Positions 47,425 to 59,044 of a stretch of 64,000 nt of DNA are shown one piece after another. Location of the stretch: NCBI GenBank assembly GCA_026120185.1, contig JANUWF010001188.1, forward strand, positions 992,001-1,056,000, read 5' to 3'. A program made the position numbers and the translations under genes. Numbering within the stretch: position 1 is the stretch's first letter; each line of letters opens with the position of its first letter. Below the pieces are notes generated by a model, which saw only the letters and a list, made by a program, of their open reading frames with translations, was not told where the DNA came from and did no database searches. This DNA is from Voacanga thouarsii. Its lineage: Eukaryota > Streptophyta > Magnoliopsida > Gentianales > Apocynaceae.

Positions 47425-48851
47425 TGATAGGGGCTAAATTAGTCATATTTTGCTTAGTTATTTGAGGCTCTTTTATAAGACATTTTGTGCAATAACTAGT
47501 TATATTCTTTCATATTTGAGATTTTACCCTTAGAAAGGTATTTTGTTCATTATTTCAGATTTTTTGGTAAAACGAAGCAAAACCGTCGCGAAGCAGAGTA
47601 GAGGCGGCGCTGGCTATGAGGCTGGAACTGGCGCCGGCTGCAGTCTGGAACTTATGCGCACAATTCGGAGAAAAATCGGTGAACGAGTGGAGAAGCAGAA
47701 CACAGGCGGTGCTGGCTTTGAAGGACCAAGGCGGCGCCGGCTGTGTTCTATCCTTGAGGCGGTGCTATGATCTTTCTACACATTTTTGGAAATCTGAGGA
47801 GTTTAGTATCTTCCAAATTCTACTCGGCCAAGAACTTTGTACATACGAGTTTAGGCACTTCTTAAGCTTATAAATAGATGAAAAACACAAGGGAAAATGG
47901 GAGAATTCATAAATCATCGTAGAAAATCACTCAATCCAAGGAGGAATTCTTCAATTCAATGAGGGTTGTACAAGAAGGTCTTCAAAGGAAGAAGAATGAG
48001 GCTTGTCTATGAGTGCTTTCTTTTACTTTGTTTTCTTTTTCTTGACAATGATGTTTTAATTGTTTTATTGTAATTTGACATTAGTTTATATATTCATAAT
48101 ATTTAGAGTTATTTGATCTTTTGATTAACTGATTGTTATTTTTAGTATTTAATTACTTGGGTTGATTGCGAGATTCATTGATTGTGTTGTTAACAAGCTT
48201 GAGAATAGGGTTGATGGTTTAAATTGATTAATTTCATATTTGTTGCCTTTTAACTTGCCTGAAAATGGGGTTAATTGCAAGAACATAGTATTTAAAGGTT
48301 AATTGATGTCTGCCCGAATATGGATTCAATTGGTTAATTTCATGGGTTAAGTTTTCCTGAGAATGGGACTTGATCAAAGAATTGTGTTTAATGCATCTTT
48401 TGGGTAAGATTGGTTGAGACAGAGTATGTGATACTAAGTTACCTAGAAGATATGGATTCATGGATTGAGAAAGAAGTGAGTCTATTTTAATTCTTCATGA
48501 TGCCAAGAGAATAATTAGTTATGGTAGAGGTTGGGTGTTTTAAGATCATGATTGTCTAATCAATGGTTTGAATTACATAAATGTACATCCTTGACATGTA
48601 TATATTTTTGTTTTCATTTTCTTTTGCTTTATTTTATTTTGGTTTTATTTTATTGAGTCGGTTAAACAATGAAAGAAAGGTAATTAATGTCTACTTGGTC
48701 CTTGAGGATTGACACTCGTTTGAATCCTATGCTCGGTTAATGATGAGTACGCTTGCTTATATGTGTGATTTGGGTTGAACGTTTTAATTTAAACTTGATT
48801 GGGAATGTGCTTAGTTTTTGTATGATTTTTATACCCAAGTCCGGACATATC
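47425..48851 (+). repeat. 5' LTR of inner element (1427 bp)
   Basis: TGATAGGGGCTAAATTAG start; the end reads CATATCC where ATCA is expected. Same family as 2113-3642 (minus). GC modules at 47590-47765 contain GGCGCTGGC and GGCGCCGGC. Confidence 0.9.
47869..47877 (+). promoter_or_regulatory. TATA box of inner 5' LTR
   Basis: TATAAATAG followed by ATGAAAAACACAAGGG; the same in the 3' LTR at 54180-54188 and in the minus-strand LTR at 3085-3093. Confidence 0.6.
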
Positions 48852-48858
48852 CTGTTTT

Positions 48859-48876
48859 TGGCGCCGTTGCCGGGGA
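48859..48876 (+). other. Primer-binding site, tRNA-Asp, intact
   Basis: TGGCGCCGTTGCCGGGGA, the canonical Athila/Tat-type site complementary to the 3' end of tRNA-Asp. Confidence 0.95.
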
Positions 48877-49351
48877 AAAAATAGCATGAAAGCTTGGATT
48901 TTGTTGATTTAACCATGTAAATATGTAGATATGTAAATATGTAAATATGTACAATTGTTCTTTTCACAAAAAAAGTGCTATCTTTTGTATCTCGTGTATC
49001 TTCTGTATACCTATGTAACCTAACTTACTAACCTTTACCTAATTTTATTGACTAACTTTTTCTTCTTTTAATTTTTGTTATCTAACTTTCTTCTTGTCTT
49101 TTATAGGTGTAGGCCGTGGAAAGCAATGAACTCATTTTTTGCTGTTTGCACTGATTTTTATTTTGCTCGTTTTGTTTTGTTCTTTTCATCATGTCTTCAT
49201 AAATTAAATTGCATTATTCATATTACTGCATGTTCATCATTTTTCTTGCATTCAAAAAGAAAAAAAAAGAGAAAAAAAAACATTAGTGTATTGACTGGCA
49301 AAATTACAAGATAACATTGATGTTTTTAGTGAGACGTCATTAGAAGCATTA

Positions 49352-49753
49352 GTGAATTCTTCTATTGCCAATACACATTCATTTGTTCAGTGGCATGAAG
49401 AAGCTTCCCAAAGATTGGGCGATCAAAGGAAAAAATTAGTTAAAATTGTTGAGGAGACTCATGAGTTCATGCTAGCCTGTACAATTGACCATGAAAAAAA
49501 GAGAGGCTATGAGGGACAATTGCATGATATGGTAGGAGAAGTATTTGATTCTACTTTATGTGCTCATAATTCTAATATTTCCTTGTCATATGATTTCTTA
49601 GGTTCTTCTCACTTCTTGGAGAACAATGGTCCCAATGATGACGTATGGAGTTCAACATACCTCAAGAAGTTAGATTTATCATTCATTCTAAGAAACCCTT
49701 TGAGGATGTTGACAAATTCTACCCTTCACCCCATTCAACGGGAGGTAACTTAG
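49352..49753 (+). CDS. Small conserved ORF of non-autonomous element
   Basis: 133 codons without a stop, the only substantial open frame in the inner element. It is hydrophilic, with a charged helical N-terminal half (QRKKLVKIVEETHEF) and the motif SYDFLGSSHFLENNGPNDD. A homologous broken copy is in the outer element, so the sequence predates the split of the two families. I recognise no domain. It could be a remnant of the N-terminal Gag region of an Athila/Tat ancestor, or spacer that happens to be open. Confidence 0.35.
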   Translation: MNSSIANTHSFVQWHEEASQRLGDQRKKLVKIVEETHEFMLACTIDHEKKRGYEGQLHDMVGEVFDSTLCAHNSNISLSYDFLGSSHFLENNGPNDDVWSSTYLKKLDLSFILRNPLRMLTNSTLHPIQREVT

Positions 49754-51988
49754 TATTTGTAGAAGCGTTGAAAAGTAAGAATTTTCCAATCCCATCTTTA
49801 AGAACTCAAACACTAAGTTTAAAGGGGTATTTTAAATCGTAAAAATTCTTTTGATGGGTTAATCGGTGATTTCAAGCTTGATGCATTCTTTAGTTATATG
49901 TTGACAACAATATTTGTGTGTCTAAAGAAATATTAGAGAAAGAGGTTTATGTATTTTGCTTTAGTGAGAAAAAATTATTTTCATAAACTTTCTATTTTTT
50001 CAAAAACCTTTCCCTATTCTACATTCATCATGCCTATCTTCTATTTTGAGTTTTAATTTTTTTTTTAAAAGGTTTGATGAGTGTAAAGATTTTTTGTTTT
50101 ATTTTTATTTTAGACTTTTTCTTTAGTTTGTTTTCTTTTATTTAGGTATGTTTTTATTTTATTATTATTTTTTTGTGCTTTTATTTGTGTTTTGTTTTCT
50201 AGGTATAAAGCCCTCTTGGTTAAGCCTTTCTCTTTACCTCAAGCTTGGCTATCTATTAGAGCATTATTGCACTTGGGAAGTATTACTTAAACTTTCTACC
50301 CCTTTATTATTTTTTGTCCCTTTGGAGATGCTTTCTGGTGTTTATCTTTTGCCAAGGAGGACATTGTCCAATATAAGTGTGGGGGAGTGGTTTGATGATA
50401 TATTTTCTCCAAGTTTTTATCAATTATCTTGGTGTTTTCTTAGCATTGAGCTACTTTGACATATTTTGAAATTGAGAAATAATTTTATTTTGAGCACAAA
50501 GTATGGAAGTATTTTCTTGCTTCCCTTTTCCCTATTATTTTTGGTCCCGTGGCACTATTTCTTTGTTCTATTTATTTGGCCATGGAGGACAATGTTCAAT
50601 TTAAGTGTGGAGGAGTGGTTAGATTGAGAACTCTTCTATTTCTATTCCTCATTCATTCTTGTGAGCCAAATTTTCAAAAATTTTTCTGATTTTCTTTGAG
50701 ATTATAGAGCATATGTTCTAGATCATTTATGGCTTATGCATGACTTTTTGCACTCACTTGGACAAAGTAGTTCTTGATCTAATGCTTTACATTATTCTTA
50801 AACCTATTTTTTTTCTAAAATTCATGGAGCATTCTAGAACTTACTTGAATACTTCTCGAGGAGAAATAAGAAAGGCAATCATGATTTAACTTAGGGATGA
50901 CGGTAATAGGTCTTCTTTGGATAGTTTGAGCTTTTCAAGCCTACCTATTGTTATAATATCCATAGTGCCTATTTTTTAGCCTAAATTGTTAATTTCTTTC
51001 ACTAAAACCCGTCACAATATTTTGGCCATTGTTTGTGCTGAGAGTTTGCATAATGTTCCAAATATTTATGCTCTTGAAGGATGAAAGTATATGTATGATG
51101 AGAAAGAATGCAGGGATAAAGATCATGACTTGTTACTTTTAGTCATGGATCAATTACGAGTGGAGCTGAGAAAAGAAAGGAAGTAGAATGGAAGAAAGAA
51201 GTGAAAAAAAAATTGAGGAAGAAAGAAAAAAATTTTTGAGCTGAAAAATGAGAAAGAAGAAAAGAAATGAGAGGAATTGAAAAGAGAAAACAACAAGATG
51301 CTAGAAAAGTGAGTGAAAAAAAAAATTGAAAAGAAAAAAATAGAAGAAGAAGAAAAAAAAAAAGAAAAGATCATGAAAGGGATAGTGATTGAACTGTGAA
51401 AGTTAAGTTCATATAAAACACTTGACACCATTGCTGGAAAATTGAGTGATCTTGTGAGAAAAAGAGTTAATGACAAAAAGAGGGGAAAGAAAAAGAGAAC
51501 AATGCAAGATTTACTTGAAATGCATAAGGTTTGTTATATAAGGTTATGGTTTGATTGATTCTTGGAATAGGAGAGCAAGAAGAGTTGGAAATTATAGATT
51601 TATTTTGGTTACCCTTTTCTTGCTAACTCTCAGTTTTTCTTTGATTTTTGATTTTCCTATATCCTTCATTTGCTAAGCCACATTACAAGCCTTCAGCCTC
51701 ACATTACAAGCTTAAAAGTCCTGCTTGATCTAAGTAGAATCATGATATGTCTCGGATTAGTGGAGAAAGTGTATGCAAAGTAAGCTTATGGAATGCATAT
51801 TCTTTTTTAACTGACTTCTTTCTAATGGTTTGAGAATATTGTGAAGTATTGAATTGGTTCTACTAAGTCATTTATCACTACACAAGTCTTGCATTGGTTG
51901 TGAAAGATTTAGTATTATATGTTTCATGTTCATGAATGAAGAAAGCATTGAAGATATGGTTTTGGAATTGATTGAGTGACTTGATTGA
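49754..51988 (+). other. Noncoding T- and A-rich interior of inner element
   Basis: No coding signal. It contains two PPT-like units (50351-50390, 50578-50619) and a purine-rich GAAAAG-type stretch (51160-51500). It parallels 57064-59044 of the outer element. The open frame on the minus strand at 51150-51476 (Ser/Phe-rich) is an artefact of the purine tract. Confidence 0.7.
50351..50619 (+). repeat. Repeated PPT-like units
   Basis: Two copies of GAGGACA(T/A)TG(T/C)CCAAT followed by (T)TAAGTGTGGGGGAGTGG with one or two changes. This resembles the true 3' PPT context (GAGGACAAGC...AAGTGTGGGG) at 53728-53755. Confidence 0.65.
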
Positions 51989-53680
51989 TGTAGGATTTCT
52001 ATCAGGCATAATTAGATTAAGCGCAGCGGAAAACAACAAGAAATCCAAGCCATGGATCACGGGTTTGCAATAGAAACGGGAAAAAGGAGAAGATTGCGTC
52101 TATTACCTTGTGAAGCCGGAATTCAAAAATTTCAGAAACAAGAACGCAGGCGCGATCCAGATTATCCAAAACTGTTCACTGCAGCTCAACTGAAGTCCAA
52201 GAAAGAACTCCCTCTAATGATAATCCACACAAGGTTGAATGCTCACAATCTCACAATTCTATGCTAGAAGAATTCGGGAGGCTAGGGTTCTGATCAAGAA
52301 GAGAGACGGCTAGGGTTTGATCAAGAGAGAGGCAGAGAAACGGTTTCTCTGTTATTGCGTGAATAGTCTGTCTCTAACCCTAAGGAAACCATTTTCTTAT
52401 ATTTATAGATTTATAATTACCATAAATTGTAACTTAGTTCTTCAACGTCTAATTGTCAACAAATTGGTCCTTGAAGTTTACTTAATTACAATTAGGTCCC
52501 ATGAATTATAACAAACTTATAATTCACCTATAAATATATTCCCTTCTCTTAATTAACCCCACAATATTATCAAATAATATATTTGAGCATTCAAACCTTT
52601 ATTGTGTGTGACCCATTAGGTTTCCTGGTCTTATTGGTAGCATAATATGAATTAATTCTAACAATATTAGAATTAATAATCCTTAATAAAATAAAGGATT
52701 AAATTTATTAATTCTCTAATTAATAAATTCATATTTAGCATATCAAGAACGACATCTAGCAATGACTCTTGACCACCCAAAAGTCCAGAAAGTCAAGTAG
52801 CTTGACATGAACCTTTCAATAGCAAATTATCAGTGCAATAAACTCCATTTAACATACAATATCTCATTCGGTCTAGAGCATGGAATTAGTGTCAAGTCCC
52901 TCCAGAATATTATTAATTCTGGCCCGAATATTTTAGTACTTGTTCAAGAAATTCATTACTCGATATGTGTATCAATTGGAACCATTTCCATCACATAGTT
53001 GCCTTGGCCAAGGACTTCATGAGTAATGATTTCTACAAGTGGCCTTGAGATATACTCTCGTTCTATTAGGAGTGGTGAATCCTTTATTGATCCTCTCAAC
53101 TACTTTCGTTTACTTTACGTTGTACCCAATATCCATCCCATAGGCGGTCCTAGATAAGACTTCAAAGATTAGAATCAAAGTACAACGCTCGATAAACAAA
53201 GTACCTTGGAGATCTCAAGTCTAAGGATACTTGCACACTTGCTATAATGAGATTCTATCACTGGCACTAAATAGTTATCCAAGTGATTATCTCGTAGTTA
53301 GGTCATCCAATGAACTTGTTTCAAAACAAGCATCCACACGTTAATCCTGAGTATCCCAATACCCACGGATGTGAGAACCACCGCTTGATCCAATCAAGAG
53401 ATATAACATGTGCCAGTCTTGGCGTATTAATAATGTCCCATCTTATTAATACTATGACTGGGGATTATTTAAGTACAAACACTGCATAGTGTAGTAGGAA
53501 TCTCACATCATGATCTCTATCATGATTTCCTTAACACTGTGTTGTACTAGGAACTTTATCTAACGGTTTGTACACATATTTAGATATAACAATCAAACTG
53601 AAAGATAAAGAATGCCTCTTATTAATTTAATTTGCAATGTACATGGTACAAGTGATTGCCTCTAGGGCACAACACTAACA
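51989..53680 (-). mobile_element. Solo LTR, TGTTAG-type copia-like family (1692 bp)
   Basis: Perfect ATTGA TSDs at 51984-51988 and 53681-53685. Orientation is taken as minus because that strand begins TGTTAGTGTTGTGCCCTAGA, a pattern typical of plant copia LTRs, and has a TATA-like CTATAAATATAAG at 52396-52408 with transcript-like U5 beyond. About 5% different from the sibling at 55365 in the first 110 bases counted by eye. Confidence 0.9.
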
Positions 53681-53743
53681 ATTGAAACCTTGTGTTTTTC
53701 ATACTTGTTCTTGATACTTTTGCTTGAGGACAAGCAAAGAGCT

Positions 53744-53758
53744 AAGTGTGGGGAAATA
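53744..53758 (+). other. 3' polypurine tract of inner element
   Basis: AAGTGTGGGGAAATA immediately before the 3' LTR start, preceded by the classical GCTTGAGGACAAGC. Confidence 0.85.
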
Positions 53759-55163
53759 TGATAGGGGCTAAATTAGTCATACTTTGCTTAGTTATTTGAG
53801 GCTCTTTTATAAGAAATTTTGTACAATAACTAGTCATATTCTTTCATATTTGAGGTTTTAACCTTGGAAATGTATTTTTTTCATTATTTCATATTTTTTG
53901 GGTAAAACGAAGCAAAACTGTAGCGAAGCAGAGCAAAGGCGGCGCCGGCTATGAAGCTGGAATGGGCGCCGACTACAGTTTAGAACTTATGCACACAATT
54001 CGGAGAAAAATCGGTGAACAAGTAGAGAATCAAAACACAGGCGGCGCCGGCTGTGTTCTGTCCTTGAGACAGTGCTGTGATCTTTCTATGTGTTTTTGGA
54101 AACCTGAGGAGTTTTAATATTTTCTAACTTCTACTCGACCAAGAATTTTGTACATACGAGTTTAGGCACTTCTTAAGATTATAAATAGATGAAAAACACA
54201 AGGGAAAAGAGGAGAATTCATAAATCATCATAGAAAATCACTCAATCTAAGGAGGAATTCTTTAATTCAAGGAGGGTTGTACAAGAAGGTCTTCAAAGGA
54301 AGAAGAAGGAGGCTTGTCTATGAGTGCTTTCTTTTACTTTGTTTTCTTTTTCTTGACAATGTTGTTTTAATTATTTTATTGTAATTTGACATTGGTTTAT
54401 ATATTCATAATATTTAGAGTTATTTTATCTTTTGATAAATTGGTTGTTATGTTTAGTTTTTAATTACTTGGATTGATTGCGAGATTAATTGATTGTGCTG
54501 TTAACTTGCTTGAGAATAGGGTTGATGGTTTAAATTGATTAATTTCATATTTGTTGCATTTTAACTTACCTAAAAATGAGGTTAATTGCAAGAACAGAGT
54601 AATTAAAGGTTAATTGATGTCTGCCAGAATATGGATTCAATTGGTTAATTTCATGGGTTAAGTTTGCCTGAGAATGGGACTTGATCAAAGAATTGTGTTT
54701 AATGCATCTTTTGGGTAAGATTGGTTGAGACAGAGTATGTGATACTAAGTTACCTAGAAGATAGGGATTCATGGATTGAGAAAGAAGTGAGTCTATTTTA
54801 ATTCTTCATGATGCTAAGAGAATAATTAGTTATGGTAGAGGTTGGGTACTTTAAGATCATGATTGTCTAATCAATGGTTTGAATTACATAAATCTACATC
54901 CTTGACATGTATATATTTTTGTTTTCATTTTCTTTTGTTTTATTTTATTTTGGTTTTGTTTTATCGAGTCGGTTAAACAATGAAAGAAAGGTAATTAATG
55001 TCTACTTATTCCTTGAGGATCGACACTCGTTTGAACCCTATGCTCGGTTAATGATGAGTATGATTGCTCATATGTGTGATTTGGGTTAAACGTTTTAATT
55101 TAAATTTGATTGGGAATGTGCTTAGTTTTTGTATGATTTTTATACCCAAGTCTGGACACATCA
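53759..55163 (+). repeat. 3' LTR of inner element (1405 bp)
   Basis: TGATAGGGGC to GGACACATCA. Differs from the 5' LTR at roughly 7-8% of the first 150 bases by eye. Retains GC modules (53930-54070) and TATA box (54180). Confidence 0.9.
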
Positions 55164-55364
55164 TTAGTAATTTCTACCCTTCACCCCATTCAAATTGAGG
55201 TAACCTAGTTTTTGTAGATGTGTCGAAAAATACTGATTTCTTGATCCAATCTGTAAGAACTCAATTGCTAAGTTTTATGGAGAATTTCAATTGTGACAAA
55301 TCTTTTGAAGGGTTAAAAGGTGATTTTATGTTTGATGCATTCTTTAGAAACGATGTGCACTTAT

Positions 55365-57058
55365 TGTAGGATTTCTATCATGCATAATCAGATTAAGCGC
55401 AACGGAAAACAAGAAGAAATCCAAGCCATGGATCACGGGTTTGCAATAGAAATGGGAAAAAAGGAGAAGATTGCGTTTATTACCTCGTGAAGCCGGAATT
55501 CAAAAAAATTCAGAAATAAGAACGCAGGCGCGATCCAGATTATCTAAAACCGTTCACTGCAGCTCAACTGAAGTCCAAGAAAGAACTCCCTCTAATGATA
55601 ATCCGCACAAGGTTGAATGCTCACAGTCTCACAATTCTATGCTAGTAGAATTCGGGAGTCTAGGGTTTTGATAAAAAAGAGAGACGGCTAGGGTTTGATC
55701 AAGAGAGAGGCAGAGAAACGGTTTCTTTGTTATTGCGTGAATAGTCTGTCTCTAACCCTAAGGAAACCTTTTCCTTATATTTATAGATTTATAATTACCA
55801 TAAATTGCAACTTAGTCCTTCAACGTCCAATTGTCAACAAATTGGTCCTTGAAGTTTACTTAATTACAATTAGGTCCCATAAATTATAACACACTTATAA
55901 TTCACCTATAAATATATTCCCTTCTCTTAATTAACCCAACAATATTATCAAATAATATATTTGAGCATTCAAACCTTTATTGTGTGTGACCCATTAGGTT
56001 TCCTGGTCTTATTGGTAGCATAATATGAATTAATTCTAACAATATTAGAATTAATAATCCTTAATAAAATAAAGGATTAAATTTATTAATTCTCTAATTA
56101 ATAAATTCATATTTAGCATATCAAGAGCGACATCTAGCAATGACTCTTGACCACCCAAAAGTCCAGAAAGTCAAGTGGCTTGACATGAACCTTTCAATAG
56201 CAAATTATCAGAGCAATAAACTCCTTTCAACATACAATATCTCATTCGGTCTAGAGCATGGAATTAGTGCCAACTCCCTCCAGAATATTATTAACTCTTG
56301 CCCGAATATTTTAGTACTTGTTCAAGAAATTCATTACTCGATATGTATATCAATTGGAACCATTTCCATCACATAGTCGCCTTGGCTAAGGACTTCATGA
56401 GTAATGATTTCTACAAGTGGCCTTGAGATATACTCTCCTACTATTAGGAGTGGTGAATCCTTTATTGATCCTCTCAACTATTTTTGTTTACTTTACGTTG
56501 TACCCAATATCCATACCATAGGCGGTCCTAGATAAGACTCCAAAGATTAGAATCAAAGTACAACGCTCGATAAACAAAGTACCTTAGAGATCTCAAGTCT
56601 AAGGATACTTGCACACTTGCTATAATGAGATTTTATCACTGGCACTAAATAGTTATTGAAGTGATTATCTCGTAACTAGGTCATCCAATGAACTTGTTTC
56701 AAAACAAGCATCCACACGTTAATCCAGAGTATCCCAATACCCACGGATGTGAGAACCACCGCTTGATCCAATCAAGAGATATAACATGTGCCAGTCTTGG
56801 CGTATTAATAATGTCCCATCTTATTAATACTATGACTGGGGATTATTTAAGTACAAACACTGCATAGTGTAGTAGGAATCTCACATCATGATCTCTATCA
56901 TGATTTTCTTAACACTGTGTTGTACTAGGGACTTTATCTAACGGTTTGTACACATATTTCGATATAACAATCAAACTGAAAGATAAAGAATGCCTTTTAT
57001 TTATTTAATATGCAATATACATGGTACAAGTGATTACCTCTAGGGCACAACACTAACA
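55365..57058 (-). mobile_element. Solo LTR, sibling of 51989-53680 (1694 bp)
   Basis: Perfect CTTAT TSDs at 55360-55364 and 57059-57063. Same family and orientation as the LTR at 51989, but in a different, non-equivalent site (outer element interior), so it is an independent insertion. The outer sequence joins cleanly across it when compared with 49880-49920. Confidence 0.9.
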
Positions 57059-57063
57059 CTTAT

Positions 57064-59044
57064 ATGTTGACAAAAATATTTGTGTGTCTAAAGGAATATT
57101 AGAGAAAGAGATTTATGTGTTTTTCTTTAGTGAGAAAAATTGGTTTCATAAACCTTCTATTTTTCAAAAACATCTCTTCTATCTACATTCATCATGCATA
57201 TCTTCTATTTTGAGCTTTAATTTCTTTTTAAAAAGGTTTGTTGAGGAAGCTTGATGAATAGAAAGAGTTTTTGTTTGTTTTTTTTTTTTTTTTTGTTAAG
57301 TAGTTTGTTTTTCCTCTCCCAAATAAGGAAAATATATTCCATCTTAAGTGTAAGAGAGTGAGTTGTGTCTTTATTTTCTTTATTAGGATTTTTTTTTTTT
57401 TTGTTTTAGTCTTTTTCTTTAGTTTGTTTTCTTTTATTTAGGTATGTTTTTATTTTGTTATTATTTTCCTTGTGCTTTTATTTGTGTTTTGTTTTATAGG
57501 AATAAAGTCCTCTTGGACAAGCCCTTATCTCTATCTCAAGTTTGGATATCTATTGGAGCATTATTGTACTTGGCAAGTATTTCTTAAACTTTCTATCCCA
57601 TTATTATTTTTAGTCCATTTGGAGATTTTTTTCTTATGTTTATCTTTTGCCAATGGAGATATTGTCCAATTTAAGTGTGGGGGAGTGGTTTGGTGATATA
57701 CTTTGTCCAAATTTTTATCAATTATCTTGGTATTTTCTTGGTTTTGAGCTACGTTGGAAAATTTTGAAATTGAGAAACAATTCTATTTTGAGCACAAAGT
57801 TTGGAAAATTGGAGCTATTCCATAATGATAGTATCTTCTTTACTTTCTTCTCCTTCTTTATTCATTTTGGTCTTCTTGGTTGTACTTTTATTGTCCAATA
57901 TTTAGCCAATGAGGACAATGTCCAATTTAAGTGTAGGGGGAAGAATGATGTTGAAGATATATTCCCATATAATTTTTGTGAAAAGTTTTAAAAAATTTTA
58001 GTGGTTTTCGTTGTTAAGCAAAGTTGTAATTCTTTTTCTTACTTGGATATGAGTTTTGTCATTCATGTGGTGAATTTTGATGAAATTGGTTTTATTAGAT
58101 AAGATAGTTGTCAAGACTTGAGAATTTTGATTAATTTTGTTTATGCATTGGTGTTTGAATGTTATTTGACTGATCTAGTTGAAATATAGAAGATATGATG
58201 AATATGGGAAGAGTTTATTGGCTAACTCTTGTATTATGAGCTTAAATTTTGCTAGCTTTGAGTTATGATGAAAAAAAAATGTGAGTTGAAAAAAGATCTT
58301 TGAGATGAAAGATTGTGGAGAATGTTGAAAAAATTTTGATTTGAGTTGAAAAAAAAAAATGAGTGGAAACAAAACTATTGTTGGTGTGAATTGAGAAAAA
58401 AATGCTCTTATTGATGATCTTTAAAGACCTTTAGCTGAAAAAGGGGTTCAATATGGGGAGAAGTAGCAAGTGTATTCAGTGCACTCTCTTAAGGCTGTCC
58501 CGAAGGCAAAAAGGCATGCAAGAGCATAGGAAAAAAATAATTATTGAAAAAATGATGAGTGATGACTTTAAAGGGGGCCAATATGATGTGTGAAGATAAA
58601 TCCATGCACCTGGGGCTATCAATTCCCTAAGTCATTGAAAATTTTTGAAAGATAAAAAATTTGGAGTGCTTTCCTCACATTATAACTTGAGTGTGCAATT
58701 TTTGAATTTATAATACTTGAGTTAGTAGATGTCTTGACCTATATGATTCATGTTCTCTATATTTTTACTTGTAGAGTGAAATAATTTTCTTAGACTAAGG
58801 TATGCACTTGATTAATTTGACTTCAAGAATTTTGTGATGTCTTGGCCAATATTTCAAAGTTTGAAATTGTTTTCAAATGGTATGAATGATAAGGGTTGTA
58901 TCTAAAATTTGAAAGGAAGACATGATCTTTTATATGTTGAAGAAAAATTTGAATGAGAAAAAAAAAATTGTGTTGTCTTGATAATTTTTCTTAGACTAAA
59001 GTGTTTTGCTTGAGGACAATCAAATGTTCAAGTATGGAGGTATG
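57064..59044 (+). other. Noncoding interior of outer element
   Basis: T-rich and A-rich sequence with three PPT-like units, no convincing ORF (a 114-codon frame at 57647-57991 is composition-driven), ending in the true PPT AAGTATGGAGGTATG at 59030-59044. Homologous in layout to 49754-53758 of the inner element. Confidence 0.7.
57319..57941 (+). repeat. Repeated PPT-like units in outer element
   Basis: Three units: 57319-57360 (decayed, TTAAGTGTAAGAGAGTG), 57649-57689 (TTTAAGTGTGGGGGAGTGG) and 57904-57941 (GAGGACAATGTCCAATTTAA then GTGTAGGGGG). Confidence 0.65.

Larger units (their letters stand above)
47425..55163 (+). mobile_element. Inner non-autonomous tRNA-Asp-primed LTR element
   Basis: LTRs 47425-48851 and 53759-55163. 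Flanks GTAGT (47420-47424) and TTAGT (55164-55168) match at four of five bases, a slightly decayed TSD. The target is the outer element's internal ORF; the two halves align across the gap with the intact inner copy at 49690-49730. Exact tRNA-Asp PBS, one small ORF, long T-rich noncoding interior, terminal PPT. It contains a solo LTR (51989-53680). Confidence 0.9.

Noticed and set aside
51150..51476. Minus-strand Ser/Phe-rich membrane-like ORF
   Set aside because: Arises from a GAAAAG-type purine tract in the noncoding interior of the inner element.
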